30,736 nucleotides of DNA from JBBAEA01 sp041656175 (GTDB lineage: Bacteria; Myxococcota_A; Bradymonadia; UBA4248). Shown here piece by piece: positions 22,341-30,736 of this stretch. The stretch's first letter is position 1, and every line of letters begins with the position of its first letter. The notes beneath the pieces were generated by a model. It was given only the letters and a program-made list of their open reading frames with translations, did not search any database and was not told the origin of the DNA. The position numbers and the translations under genes were made by a program. The stretch lies in NCBI GenBank assembly GCA_041656175.1, contig JBBAEA010000024.1:1-30736 (forward strand). Reading direction: 5' to 3'.

Positions 22341-23888
22341 CTATCGATAGGCTAGGGGGAAAACTTTAGCAAGTGAGAGGGAGAAATTGCCAAAACTAGT
22401 GGCAAAGCGAAGCCCAAAGTTAAGCGATGCGTTTATGGGGAAGCCCCATGTTTCGGTATCCCTAGGCTTAAGCCCTACCCAAAAGGAATCGTCTTCTAGC
22501 GAAATAGAGCTGAGTGCTGTAACTTGGAAAAACACCTCCATCGCCTTAAGTTCTGCCGTCTTTAGCTTAAAACGATATGCATATTCAAAAGAAAGTTTGA
22601 TAAGCAGGTTTTCGTAATTTTCATTCGCAGCGCCAGTTCCGAAAATATCAAGTGCAGGGCTATTGGTCATATTGATGCCCAGTACTCGCGAAGGCAAAAA
22701 GTCGTAATAATCGCCAATAAAGAAGTACTCAAAAAATGGTGCATCAGGCGCAATAATGCCACCAAAGATATGGAGGCGTAGCGTGTGATCTTGAGAAAAG
22801 CTAAAGTTGGACTGGTGACTTACTTGCACCTTAAAGTAGGAATAGTCAGATAAAACTCTTTTGAGTGCTCCACTGAGCTCTAGCTGAAATAGGAAGCCGC
22901 TGCGTGGAATAAAGACGTGATCAGTCGAATCGTAACCTAGGATAAGCGCAAGCCCAGAGTGTAAGCTAGTCCCTGCGCGAAAGTTTGTTTTATGGATGAA
23001 GCGCGAACTATCAAAACGAAGACGTTCCGCAAACAGTGAAAATCTGAGTTTAAAAAACTTGTAGCCGTAACCTAGCGTCAACCGGCCTCCTAAGCGCTCA
23101 TAAACAAGCGATAGATGCTCTAAATCTCGACTACTAGGCGGTTTTTCGTAAATATCTTCATGCGATCGCTTAGTAAAAAAATCGCCGCTTAAGGAAAAGC
23201 CAGAGTTTACAATATTTGGCGCTGCATAAGATATTTCTAGCGCGTAGTCGTTGATAACGTTGGCGACAAAGCCCATACGTAAACGATGCCCCACCCCTAA
23301 CATGTTGTTGTAAGCAAGATCGAAACCATGCCAATATTTAGATTTTTTACTACTGCCAATAAATATATCCTCTACCCAAACGTAATTTCGCTCCCTAAGT
23401 TGCAGCTCGAGTTTTATATAGCTCTTCTGGCTACCCGCGCGTAATTTTATCTCTACGCTATCAAACAAACCTGTGCTCAAAAGCTCCAAGCGCGCGTTCT
23501 CCAGTAGCACTAAATTAATGTGCTGCCCTTTTCTTAGGCTAAAATTTCTACGAATATAGGATTTTAGCGTGACTGAGTTACCGCTGATACTAATTTCTTC
23601 AATAATATAAGTAGGATCGGGCAAGTTTTTTTGCTGAGGAGCCGCGACGATTTCCCCCGCCAAACCTAGCTCTGTTCCAAAAATTTCATCCGCAAATTCT
23701 GGCGAAATGAATTCAGCATTTTGCACATCTACAGAAGCATCAGACTCAAACTCGGCATCCACAAAAGTCTGCTCTGTGGCTACTACATCCGCCAGTTCCT
23801 CTGCTGCTGCCCAAAAAGAACTAAAAAATAAAATAAGCAAAAATGCGAGCGATGGCGATGTTTTTAAAATAATATTTCGCGTAATCAT
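22341..23888 (-). CDS. Omp85-superfamily outer-membrane protein with one POTRA domain
   Basis: The 515-residue protein begins with a signal segment (about 10-29). A variable acidic stretch (30-92) and one POTRA-like domain (about 95-167, IIEEISISGNSVTLKSYIRRNF to LRER) follow. The C-terminal part is a beta-barrel of about 340 residues. The barrel has alternating strands, a conserved-type GYDSTDHVFIPRSGF segment, and a C-terminal LSLAKVFPLAYR strand. BamA has five POTRA domains and TamA three, so this is a smaller Omp85 paralogue. The likely role is insertion or secretion across the outer membrane; its substrate is unknown. The ATG directly follows AAGG, an unusually close ribosome site. It is co-transcribed with the secreted gene downstream. 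Confidence 0.82.
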   Translation of the reverse strand: MITRNIILKTSPSLAFLLILFFSSFWAAAEELADVVATEQTFVDAEFESDASVDVQNAEFISPEFADEIFGTELGLAGEIVAAPQQKNLPDPTYIIEEISISGNSVTLKSYIRRNFSLRKGQHINLVLLENARLELLSTGLFDSVEIKLRAGSQKSYIKLELQLRERNYVWVEDIFIGSSKKSKYWHGFDLAYNNMLGVGHRLRMGFVANVINDYALEISYAAPNIVNSGFSLSGDFFTKRSHEDIYEKPPSSRDLEHLSLVYERLGGRLTLGYGYKFFKLRFSLFAERLRFDSSRFIHKTNFRAGTSLHSGLALILGYDSTDHVFIPRSGFLFQLELSGALKRVLSDYSYFKVQVSHQSNFSFSQDHTLRLHIFGGIIAPDAPFFEYFFIGDYYDFLPSRVLGINMTNSPALDIFGTGAANENYENLLIKLSFEYAYRFKLKTAELKAMEVFFQVTALSSISLEDDSFWVGLKPRDTETWGFPINASLNFGLRFATSFGNFSLSLAKVFPLAYR

Positions 23889-24290
23889 CCTTGCACCAGT
23901 GTAATAACGATAAAACTATAATAAAAAGGATATATATATACTAAATTCGCGCCTATAGAAGCCAAGTTCAAAGAAAAAACTCTGAACAATCGCTGCGAGC
24001 CTTTACTCTAAAGCATGTTCCCAGCGTTAAGGGTAGCGCTAAGCGCGGCGCGGTTTGACGCGTAGAGAGAAGTATCACCGCGTACATCATTTGAGCAATA
24101 ATCTGCCCATAAATAAAGCCGTTGCGCGGATGGTGGAACTTCTCCCTCCAAAAGCAAAAGCATAAAGATCAAATTCATCAGAATATTGCTAAGTGCAGCG
24201 AGTCTCGCTGTAGCAGGGCCAAACAGCGCTTACCCTAGCAATACTCGCGTCTGAAGAACTAGAAAAACGCTTGCCAAAACAGCAAATTTG
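23889..24290. other. Intergenic region with a decayed family T repeat
   Basis: About 24007-24080 resembles family T: AGGGTAGCGCTAAGCGCGG, GCGCGGTTTGACGCGTAGAG, with the G-runs mutated; the terminal hairpin is lost. A palindrome CAGCGAG-T-CTCGCTG lies at 24197-24211. AGCAAATTTGCT (24281-24292) overlaps the stop of the receiver-ATPase gene. An AT-rich stretch at about 23910-23945 is the likely minus-strand promoter zone for the Omp85 gene, without a clear hexamer pair. Confidence 0.5.
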
Positions 24291-25307
24291 CTATGCCACA
24301 AAGATGTGGAAAGACTTAGAGCTTTGCGCATAATCGCGATAAGACCCTGCTATGTTAATGATACCGATAAACTCAGTACCTCGACCAGGGCTTATATTAA
24401 TGATGAGCTTATTTAACGACTCAATGATGAAGTAAAACCCCATCCCTGCGCCACCTTGTTTATTTTCGATTTGGTCTTCACCCATGCTAAAACAACGCGA
24501 AAGATAAGATCTAACCTTGTCCGCGGTTAGAGAACCAAACCTATCGCGAACTGAAATGATAAGCTGGCGCCCATCACAAGCAAAAGAAAAGAAGCAACTC
24601 TCCTCTGGAGTCAATTCCACGGGAATAGACCTAGAACGACGTGCATAGGGCCGAACCCCGTTGGGGTAGATCGGAGCGTTATATATTGCGTTCGTTATAA
24701 GCTCATCGGCAACCCCCGCCACAGCATTCACAATGCGCTTGTTGATGCCTATAGCAAGCGCGTAGTCCGATAAAGCTTGAAGTAAAAACGGCTTTTGAAA
24801 GCTCGAACTTACTTCGTAGCAAATAGGGGCTACGCCGTAACATAAATATTTTTCGGGACCAAATATATCGTTTCGTACGATTTTGCCTACCGTAACGATG
24901 AGTTCATCTAAATCAAAATCGTGGCTCTTAGCCAAAAGGTTGCTGATAAAACTGAGTTGAAAAAGATTAGATAACTCCGCTTTAGCGCGTCTCTCGGCGA
25001 GCAGAAGAACTTTAGTTTTTCCGTTAACCCAGTGGCTTGCGGGCTTTTGACTAAACCTAGATAAAAAATTATCAAACGCGGTGTAGCCATTCGCCTCAAG
25101 GACAGTTGGGTGTTGATCGTAGTCTGCGACCAAAAGATCTATACTACCATTCATGATGGTTAGCTCTGCTTCTTGCAGAGAGGAGGCTATCTGTATGTTA
25201 CAGCCAGTGGCCGAGAGAGCTTTAGATAGAAGTGTTTGCTCTTTGACATCGGAGATAAGCAACAAAATCGTTGCTGCATCGCCAAGCATGGTAGGTACCA
25301 TTTTCAT
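24291..25307 (-). CDS. Receiver-domain / RsbW-like HATPase fusion protein
   Basis: The 338 residues join a response-regulator-like domain (about 12-145) to a GHKL ATPase domain (about 185-325). The receiver keeps a candidate phospho-acceptor Asp62 (LLVADYD) and a Lys near 127 (NLLAKSHDFDLDEL), but the paired acidic residues after strand 1 are reduced to SD. The ATPase part has an N-box DELITNAIYN (201-210), a G1-like VRDRFG (253-258) and a G2-like GGAGMGFYFI (285-294). It lacks a phospho-acceptor His domain, as in RsbW/SpoIIAB anti-sigma kinases. It is the last gene of a cluster headed by an RsbU-type phosphatase, so it probably acts as a partner-switching kinase. No STAS substrate protein is nearby. 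Confidence 0.78.
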   Translation of the reverse strand: MKMVPTMLGDAATILLLISDVKEQTLLSKALSATGCNIQIASSLQEAELTIMNGSIDLLVADYDQHPTVLEANGYTAFDNFLSRFSQKPASHWVNGKTKVLLLAERRAKAELSNLFQLSFISNLLAKSHDFDLDELIVTVGKIVRNDIFGPEKYLCYGVAPICYEVSSSFQKPFLLQALSDYALAIGINKRIVNAVAGVADELITNAIYNAPIYPNGVRPYARRSRSIPVELTPEESCFFSFACDGRQLIISVRDRFGSLTADKVRSYLSRCFSMGEDQIENKQGGAGMGFYFIIESLNKLIINISPGRGTEFIGIINIAGSYRDYAQSSKSFHIFVA

Positions 25308-25325
25308 CTTCAGACCTGCTTTAAG

Positions 25326-26267
25326 TTAGAGTTTGCGATCAAGCTTCTTATCAAGACTATTTAGTGTAGGACCAGTGTAGACCATCGCGGGATTGAGAGT
25401 GAGAGGATTTCGCTTTGGTAGTAAAGGCGTACTATATACCTGAACTCTAGTCGTTTGCGTATCCATAAGCGCGTAGCTCATCGTTGTCTTCTGCGAGCTT
25501 GAAGCATTGCGCATATTGGCCGCTTCCCCCGCGCTGTATGCAGAAGAACTCGAAATAATTGAGCTTGCCGAAATACCTAAGCCTTTGGCTGCGGATTTGA
25601 GTTTCTCAAGCGTTGCGCCACTGATTCGGCTAGAGGATAGCGCAATCACGGGTAAACCCACTGACGGCGAAGTATACACGTTCGTAAAGCCCGACGCATA
25701 ACCGTCATAGGCGAGTGTTAAATCTGCCTTACCAAGCTCTACCGCATTGAGCGCCGAACGCACATCGCGTGCTTCATCTACACTCCCAAAATATGAGCCC
25801 AAACTCGCCTCATTGGCAAGAGCCGTGGCTTCAAGAAACTTTTTGTTTTGACCGGAACCCGAAACCAAGACTAGTCTTTTACCGCGATAATTGTAGAGCT
25901 TATCGCTAGCTCCTTTCTTCGCGATAAGATGCATCCGGCGAGAAACACCGCTGCTTCCACTTAACATGGCAAGCGGCGTTAAACCCGATAGCTTCGAGAT
26001 GTAGTAATCGGAATCCACGATAACCACATCAACATTAGCGCGCGCAGACTCAAAGTCGGAGGCGCGCGCAAAAGCTTGTCCGTTCCAACTCAAACCCGTT
26101 GCGCGCGAGAAAGCCGCAGCAACCTTGCTAACGTATTCATTGCGTTCAGCTCCATCTTTAAAGTCAATGGAGGGAGCAAAGATCGCAACCACGTAACTCT
26201 GGGCACTAGCCAATGAGGGAGTTACACAAAATGCCAACGACAACAATAATAAAACGATTCTCTTCAT
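25326..26267 (-). CDS. Periplasmic-binding-like (PhnD-type fold) exported protein
   Basis: The 313-residue protein has a signal peptide (MKRIVLLLLSLAFCVTPSLASA). A two-lobed-looking sequence follows: VVAIFAPSIDF at strand 1, DVVIVDSDYYISK, a hinge-like region with RGKRLVLVSGSGQNKKFLEAT, then ADLTLAYDGYASGF. This order is typical of PhnD/type-2 periplasmic binding proteins. The C-terminal about 90 residues are Ser-rich and less conserved-looking. No ABC permease or ATPase is adjacent, so a sensing role for the signalling cluster is more likely than transport. It starts 15 nt after the TPR gene stop with GAGGGGG upstream of the ATG, and ends 18 nt before the receiver-ATPase gene. Confidence 0.6.
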   Translation of the reverse strand: MKRIVLLLLSLAFCVTPSLASAQSYVVAIFAPSIDFKDGAERNEYVSKVAAAFSRATGLSWNGQAFARASDFESARANVDVVIVDSDYYISKLSGLTPLAMLSGSSGVSRRMHLIAKKGASDKLYNYRGKRLVLVSGSGQNKKFLEATALANEASLGSYFGSVDEARDVRSALNAVELGKADLTLAYDGYASGFTNVYTSPSVGLPVIALSSSRISGATLEKLKSAAKGLGISASSIISSSSAYSAGEAANMRNASSSQKTTMSYALMDTQTTRVQVYSTPLLPKRNPLTLNPAMVYTGPTLNSLDKKLDRKL

Positions 26268-26282
26268 ATGCTCACCCCCTCA

Positions 26283-28712
26283 TTAATTAGCGCTTGGACC
26301 CCAAACGCGCTCTTTATTTTGTAAAATCTTCTTCACATCCTCAGCTTTGCGCCCACCCGTTGAGTTGAGATACCTCGCAAAGTAGCCACTAGCCTTGGCT
26401 GTTTGACCCGAATTATCAAGGAATATCGCGTAGGCTAAAAGCGCCTCGGGGATATTTTGTCTCGCGTAGCGCTCTAAAGTATTCTCAGGATCACGTAGCT
26501 TTCCCGCCATCAGATCGGCAATTGCCGCGTTAAACGCATCGGCTGTTTCAGTGCCACCTAGCGATATCGCCGTGTTAAAGTGTATCGACGCTTGGCTATA
26601 ACGTTTGTTTTTAAACGTGTCTGCTCCCAATCTGCGGCGCAAGGCCAGCTCAAGATTCTTGTACTCTCCCCCACCGCGCTTTGATGCAATAATTTTGAGC
26701 GCCGCATCATAGCTTCCAGACTCCAAGTTGATATAGGCGAGTTCGTAGTCGACGTCTAACTGTCCGCCTTCAACGACCTCTCCCCGTTGTTCAGCGCTAA
26801 GGTTGTTAAACGAACGTTTAACATCTTCAAGCAAGCTCTTGGCTTGGGAATACTTTCTTTGCCGCACCATCGAACTTACACTCAAATAGTTAAAGCGCAC
26901 ACGATCGATAGGCTCAAGCATGTCTTTAAACATGTCCGCTTTAGTCAATTCTTTATCGAGTTCATCGTGCTTGCCCGCTTTCGCAGCATCCATCGCGTTT
27001 TGTAGCGCAATAGCTGCGCTAGCCGCCATGTCCACAAAACCCATTCCTTCGGCCTTTTTTAGCTGTTCTGAGGCCAAGGGCCAATTGCCCAAATGAGAGT
27101 TGACAATCGCCATCAAATACCAACCGCCAGCTCCTATAATCTTATCATCCCCTAAGTTTTGCAAAACATGGAGTTTACGCTGTGCAGCCCCATAATCTTC
27201 CATCAAAAGATCAAAGATACTTCCCAGTTTGAGCACACTCGGATGCTCCTCGGCGATGCTCACTGCTTCGTGGTACAAATCCAAGGCACCCTCAAAATTC
27301 GCTTCTAGCATCGCTATCTGTGACAAGCTACAGAGCGACTCCACATTGTGCTGCTCCGTCGAGCGCGCTTGTTCAAAGGTTTCTCGCGCCGAGACTAAGT
27401 CACCGCTTAACATCGCATCATAGCCCTTGTAGAGCAGTGCCAAAGACATCATCTCCCACGCTAACTCGTTGGAGAAGTGCTGATCTATAACTTCACTAAT
27501 AATCAAAAGCGCTTCATCATAACTACGCCCCTCAATGTAGTCACGCGCCAAGTACAGACTCAAACGCTCATTTTTGGGATCAGCTTTAACAAGATCCTTG
27601 TGAATATTGAGTGACTCATCAATATTGCCCATGCGCCGTAAAAGCACGGCCGCAAAGTGCTTGTCGTCTACGTTGCTGCTCTCATTGAGCAGCAAACGCG
27701 TCCTTGTCTCGGCTTCCGAATTATTTCCACGCAAATGCTCGATTTCAGCAAGTTTTAGCTTCACATAAAGATAGTCAGGCTTCTCGTTGAGTATCTCCGT
27801 AAACGCCTTGTGCGCCTCGTCTAGTTTGCCGAGTTTTAAGTAGCAATCAGCACGAAAATAGGCTGCCCCTAAGTGCTTGGACTGTAAAGATATGAGCTCA
27901 TCAAAGCGCTTGATCGCGTTGTCGTATTGACCAGATAAATAATACGCACTGCCTATAATATAGATGAGCTCCACCTGCTTTTTGTTCATCTCATAGGCTC
28001 TCTCGTAGTACTTCACCGCCTCGTCTATCTCGCCCTTCTCAAACTTGACGTGTCCCATGTTTACGGTCGCTACGAAGTCTTTGGAGTCGAGCTTTAAGAT
28101 CTGCTCAAGCGATGATTCCGCACCCTCAACGTTTCGCGCTTCGATGTAAACTTTGGACAAGGCGCGATAAGCCCGAATGTCGTTAGGGGTTTGTGCCGCG
28201 TAGCTCGCAAAATGCTCTTGCGCACTCTCGTAATCACCTTTATCCAGCGCGATCTTACCCAAAACAAAGTAAGCCTCAGCAAAATCTTTGCGCTTCTCCA
28301 CCACCTGTGTCAACACGGCCTCTGCTTCGTCGACATCACCGTGCTGAAAGAGGTTTAAGCCCAAATAATGTTGAAGCTCCACGTTCTCCACGTGACGCGC
28401 TAGTCCCTCGCGCATCCGCGTAATACCCTCGCCACTCTGCTGGAGAGCATACAAAACGTAACCCAAACGCGCATAAGCACTCTGCATATTGGGATCCGCC
28501 TTAATCGCGGCTTCATACGATTTCTTCGCACTGTGCAAAAACTCTAAATCATCCTGCTGCTCTGCGCGCCGTTCATAATTGATCCCCTCATCGTAATGTT
28601 CTTGAGCTTGGTTCGTTGCATAATGACTTTGAGCCTGCACATACACTGGCAAAGCAAGCAAAACCCAAAAAACCGAGGCTCTCATGAGCACGCTCTTTAT
28701 CGTCCTTTTCAT
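26283..28712 (-). CDS. Exported TPR-repeat protein
   Basis: I start at ATG 28712, with GAGGGG 7 nt upstream; the preceding GTG codon would be too close. The 809-residue product has a signal peptide (about 1-28, ending VQA) and then at least a dozen tetratricopeptide repeats. Examples are AYARLGYVLYALQQSGEG, AYFVLGKIALDKGDYESA and AYFRADCYLKLGKLDEA, with the AxxxLGxxxxxxGxxxEA pattern. It should form a long periplasmic solenoid for protein binding. It lies between a membrane phosphatase and a binding-protein-like gene and could connect envelope cues to them. It belongs to the cluster by spacing: 50 nt after the phosphatase gene and 15 nt before the next. Confidence 0.88.
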   Translation of the reverse strand: MKRTIKSVLMRASVFWVLLALPVYVQAQSHYATNQAQEHYDEGINYERRAEQQDDLEFLHSAKKSYEAAIKADPNMQSAYARLGYVLYALQQSGEGITRMREGLARHVENVELQHYLGLNLFQHGDVDEAEAVLTQVVEKRKDFAEAYFVLGKIALDKGDYESAQEHFASYAAQTPNDIRAYRALSKVYIEARNVEGAESSLEQILKLDSKDFVATVNMGHVKFEKGEIDEAVKYYERAYEMNKKQVELIYIIGSAYYLSGQYDNAIKRFDELISLQSKHLGAAYFRADCYLKLGKLDEAHKAFTEILNEKPDYLYVKLKLAEIEHLRGNNSEAETRTRLLLNESSNVDDKHFAAVLLRRMGNIDESLNIHKDLVKADPKNERLSLYLARDYIEGRSYDEALLIISEVIDQHFSNELAWEMMSLALLYKGYDAMLSGDLVSARETFEQARSTEQHNVESLCSLSQIAMLEANFEGALDLYHEAVSIAEEHPSVLKLGSIFDLLMEDYGAAQRKLHVLQNLGDDKIIGAGGWYLMAIVNSHLGNWPLASEQLKKAEGMGFVDMAASAAIALQNAMDAAKAGKHDELDKELTKADMFKDMLEPIDRVRFNYLSVSSMVRQRKYSQAKSLLEDVKRSFNNLSAEQRGEVVEGGQLDVDYELAYINLESGSYDAALKIIASKRGGGEYKNLELALRRRLGADTFKNKRYSQASIHFNTAISLGGTETADAFNAAIADLMAGKLRDPENTLERYARQNIPEALLAYAIFLDNSGQTAKASGYFARYLNSTGGRKAEDVKKILQNKERVWGPSAN

Positions 28713-28762
28713 CACTTCGCCCCTCTACTGGCGCCTAAATAATAAAGCATCATCATATAACT

Positions 28763-30388
28763 TTAGCCAATCTTTGCGACCATCATCGTGATATCATCTG
28801 TGGGTAGCGCGCTAGCGCTAAAACGCTGAAAATCTGCCATAATCCCAGCCATCGCCGTGCTGACATCGCGCGTTGCATACTCTTGGAACATCTTGCGCAG
28901 CCGCCGCTCTCCATACTCTTGCCCAGACGCGTCCACATACTCCGTAATCCCATCCGTAAAGAGCAGAAAACTATCGCCTGGCGCCACATCCACTCGCGTC
29001 GTTTCATAACTAGACGCAGGATCGTCCCCCAAACGCTGTCCACGCGCAACTATCGCACGAACCTCGCCGCCACGCATCATCAGCGGAAAGTTGTGCCCCG
29101 CATTCGTTACTTCTAGCACGCGCCCATCCGCGCTCAAACGCATGGCAATAAAGGTCATAAACAAATTACTACGCGCAGTTTCGCAAATCGTTTTGTTAAG
29201 CTCCTTCATTATTAGAGCTAAACTCATGCTTTGGTCCCACATATTTATCAGCGTATCCAGCCCGCTCTTCGCACTCGCCGTGATCATCGCACTAGGAACA
29301 CCATGCCCAGTCACATCGCCCATGGTCAAAAGCGCACTCCCATCGGGCAAAGTCTTGTAACTCCAAAAGTCGCCTCCGCAAACCGACGCTGGCTGAAAAT
29401 ATCCATTGAGGCTAAATCGTCCACAAGTCGCAAGCCCCTGTTCGGGCAAAAGCGTAGACTGAATCGAGCGAGCAATGTCCAGCTCTTTCTCCAAACTTGC
29501 CTTCTCTTCGGTCTCCGCCATTAAGGCCTGCACACGGTCGGCCATGATGTTAAACTGCGTGCCCAACTGCCCTATTTCATCGCGGCTGCGAATGTTGCTG
29601 CGAACCGATAAGTCGCCTTGCGCAATCTGGCTAGCTACGCGCGATAAACTCTTAATGTTGCGCGAAACAGCCAATGACTGAATCACTGCGACTAAAATTC
29701 CGAGCACAATCGCCAACAACGCCAACCAAATACTGCGCTGCAAGGTCGAAGCCTTCTTCACCTCCCCCTCCGCACGCAAGGAATCTAACTCACGCGCCAA
29801 ACCCTCAAGCGAATACGCAATTAAAATGTAACCCTGCAGATCCTCCCCACCCTTAATTTGCGCCAAATACTCGCGCACCTTTACCGTTCTTACTTCCCCC
29901 CCACGCGTTATTTCGCGCTCCACATCCTGATGACCAGAAATCGATACCAAATCCGACAAAACCCCCTGCGCTAATTGCTCCAAAAAGCGCTCATCCCTTG
30001 TCTTATCAAAAAACGTCGCATCCCCTAGCTTGAAACGCTCAATATCTGGGCTCGCCTCAACCACCCAAACACGCCCCTGCGGCGCAAAAATCGTCGCATA
30101 AATCGCAGCACTCCCCTCCTTGCCACGCTCCACTACAGGGCGCAAAAGCGCAGTCAGTGCACTCAAATCGTTGTTGTACATCAAACTCGACGCTGGCAAC
30201 GCCAAATAACGCGTCGTCGACGCGCCGACCTCATCCAGCGCCTCCTCCTGCACACGCGTCAAACGCTCCGTCTGGCGCTCAACATCGCTGCTTGCGTCGC
30301 GAATCGTCATAAAAGCGTACACACCAACGACCAATACCACCAAAATCACTGCTGTTGCAGTCCACTTAAGACCAATGCTGAGTTTCAT
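28763..30388 (-). CDS. Membrane-bound PP2C (SpoIIE/RsbU-type) phosphatase with HAMP domain
   Basis: I start at ATG 30388 because GGGAGG lies 7 nt upstream; an in-frame ATG seven codons earlier would overlap that site. The 541 residues contain a transmembrane helix (8-27), an extracytoplasmic region (28-218) with a Cache-like look, a second helix (219-240), HAMP (241-294), a short coiled linker and the PP2C/SpoIIE domain (about 325-541). Metal-binding and catalytic segments are VCGGDFW (Asp340), GDVTGHGVPSAM (Asp358), NAGHN, FTDGITEY (Asp479) and the terminal DDITMMV. It should dephosphorylate a Ser/Thr-phosphorylated STAS protein on receiving an envelope signal. It is the first gene of the cluster. 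Confidence 0.92.
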   Translation of the reverse strand: MKLSIGLKWTATAVILVVLVVGVYAFMTIRDASSDVERQTERLTRVQEEALDEVGASTTRYLALPASSLMYNNDLSALTALLRPVVERGKEGSAAIYATIFAPQGRVWVVEASPDIERFKLGDATFFDKTRDERFLEQLAQGVLSDLVSISGHQDVEREITRGGEVRTVKVREYLAQIKGGEDLQGYILIAYSLEGLARELDSLRAEGEVKKASTLQRSIWLALLAIVLGILVAVIQSLAVSRNIKSLSRVASQIAQGDLSVRSNIRSRDEIGQLGTQFNIMADRVQALMAETEEKASLEKELDIARSIQSTLLPEQGLATCGRFSLNGYFQPASVCGGDFWSYKTLPDGSALLTMGDVTGHGVPSAMITASAKSGLDTLINMWDQSMSLALIMKELNKTICETARSNLFMTFIAMRLSADGRVLEVTNAGHNFPLMMRGGEVRAIVARGQRLGDDPASSYETTRVDVAPGDSFLLFTDGITEYVDASGQEYGERRLRKMFQEYATRDVSTAMAGIMADFQRFSASALPTDDITMMVAKIG

Positions 30389-30565
30389 AAGCGAGCCTCC
30401 CACTTTCACCCAGCCTACTCTAGCTCATTTTTACTTCCCAATAAAGCATCTGAAAAAAAATCACTCACAAGTACACCATGACTAGGCTAAGTCTCCATTT
30501 TTCTCTCTTGGGAGAGACGCCCAGGGCAACTGCAAAGTCGTGTATTTGGCAGTTTTTAAGTTTTT

Positions 30566-30626
30566 TTTATAGAGGGGGAAGTCTCCCCCTACGTGTCAAC
30601 CCCGCGCTGTGCGCGGGTTTGCCACA
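30566..30626 (-). repeat. Repeat family T, inverted copy
   Basis: On the minus strand it reads GTGGCAAACCCGCGCA, GCGCGGGGTTGACACGTAG, GGGGGAGACTTCCCCC, close to the copy at 8871-8925. Compared with that copy, the A/G change in the terminal loop and a change in the CGCGC arm stay compatible with hairpins. Confidence 0.8.
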
Positions 30627-30631
30627 TCCCA

Positions 30632-30736
30632 CAATTCCGACTACGATTTGCGCTGCACTCACGCAGGCTTGCGTTCGATTGCGCAAATCTAGTCTCATTG
30701 GGCTATCAACTCGCAAAACACTCAGTTTTGCTCGTT
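30632..30736 (-). repeat. Element N, inverted copy, joined to T and cut by the window edge
   Basis: Positions 30632-30700 are identical, inverted, to 21184-21252. Beyond it the minus strand has GCAAAAC-TGAGT-GTTTTGC where the other copy has GTAAAAC-TAAGT-GTTTTAC: both arms changed together and the 5-nt loop differs at one base. Here N follows T directly instead of sitting in a family A hairpin. Confidence 0.85.

Larger units (their letters stand above)
30389..30736. other. Upstream region of the phosphatase gene with T and N repeats
   Basis: The first about 170 bp should contain the promoter for the minus-strand cluster; no confident hexamers are visible. From 30566 to the window end lie repeat elements T and N. 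N is cut by the window edge. Confidence 0.6.

Noticed and set aside
24291..25307. Classic sensor histidine kinase
   Set aside because: No dimerisation/phospho-acceptor His domain lies before the ATPase domain; the N-terminal part is receiver-like, so an RsbW-type assignment fits better.
25326..26267. Phosphonate ABC transporter component
   Set aside because: No permease or ATP-binding gene is adjacent and the neighbours are signalling genes; only a binding-protein-like fold can be supported.

Overview
The window comes from a Gram-negative bacterium. It encodes an Omp85-type outer-membrane barrel, a LysM/murein-endopeptidase protein and many Sec-exported proteins. A Hanks-type Ser/Thr kinase, an RpoH-like sigma factor with a long N-terminal extension and an RsbU/RsbW-style phosphatase/ATPase pair suggest a 'deltaproteobacterial'-grade lineage (Myxococcota-like). 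That placement is inference; no rRNA is present. I see no rRNA, tRNA, intact insertion sequence or CRISPR array.

Layout: (1) 1-881, minus: 5' part of a LysM + MepA-like endopeptidase gene that runs off the left edge. (2) 1213-3935, plus: a divergent RecD-like helicase-fold ATPase and a small secreted protein. (3) 4646-7964, plus: gapA, pgk and tpiA, with repeat elements before gapA and around tpiA. (4) 8203-8634: a DUF2058 protein; 9131-11053: a membrane Ser/Thr kinase. (5) 11162-11760: a six-unit tandem array of about 101 bp; then two small genes, the second ending in a poly-Asp tail. (6) 13025-18677, minus: a small secreted protein and, upstream, a two-gene unit of large unrecognised proteins, one with a central transmembrane segment. 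(7) 19153-21079, plus: a GNAT acetyltransferase and an RpoH-like sigma factor. (8) 21713-30388, minus: a secreted protein, an Omp85/single-POTRA barrel, and a four-gene signalling cluster of HAMP-PP2C (SpoIIE) phosphatase, TPR protein, periplasmic-binding-like protein and receiver-HATPase protein.

The most unusual content is intergenic. At least four families of structured repeats fill the gaps. Family A is about 185 bp with short inverted ends and two internal hairpins, and occurs in both orientations. Its start supplies the stop codon of two upstream genes. Family B comprises giant palindromes with a conserved 19-nt loop; their stems differ completely between copies yet remain self-complementary. 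Family T carries G-rich terminal hairpins. Family N has a 69-bp core that is identical in two copies, and one N copy sits in the loop of a family A hairpin. A further about 125-bp element (R) has the same conserved-loop/private-stem design. The pattern suggests a modular population of hairpin elements that insert into, or grow within, other hairpins. This is the best candidate here for an undescribed system.

Glycolysis (gapA, pgk, tpiA) is the only recognisable metabolic unit. The 24291-30388 cluster reads as an envelope-to-cytoplasm partner-switching pathway. The phosphatase has an extracytoplasmic sensor region, the TPR and binding-like proteins are exported, and the terminal gene has an RsbW-like ATPase domain fused to a receiver. 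No STAS-domain anti-anti-sigma factor is visible in the window.
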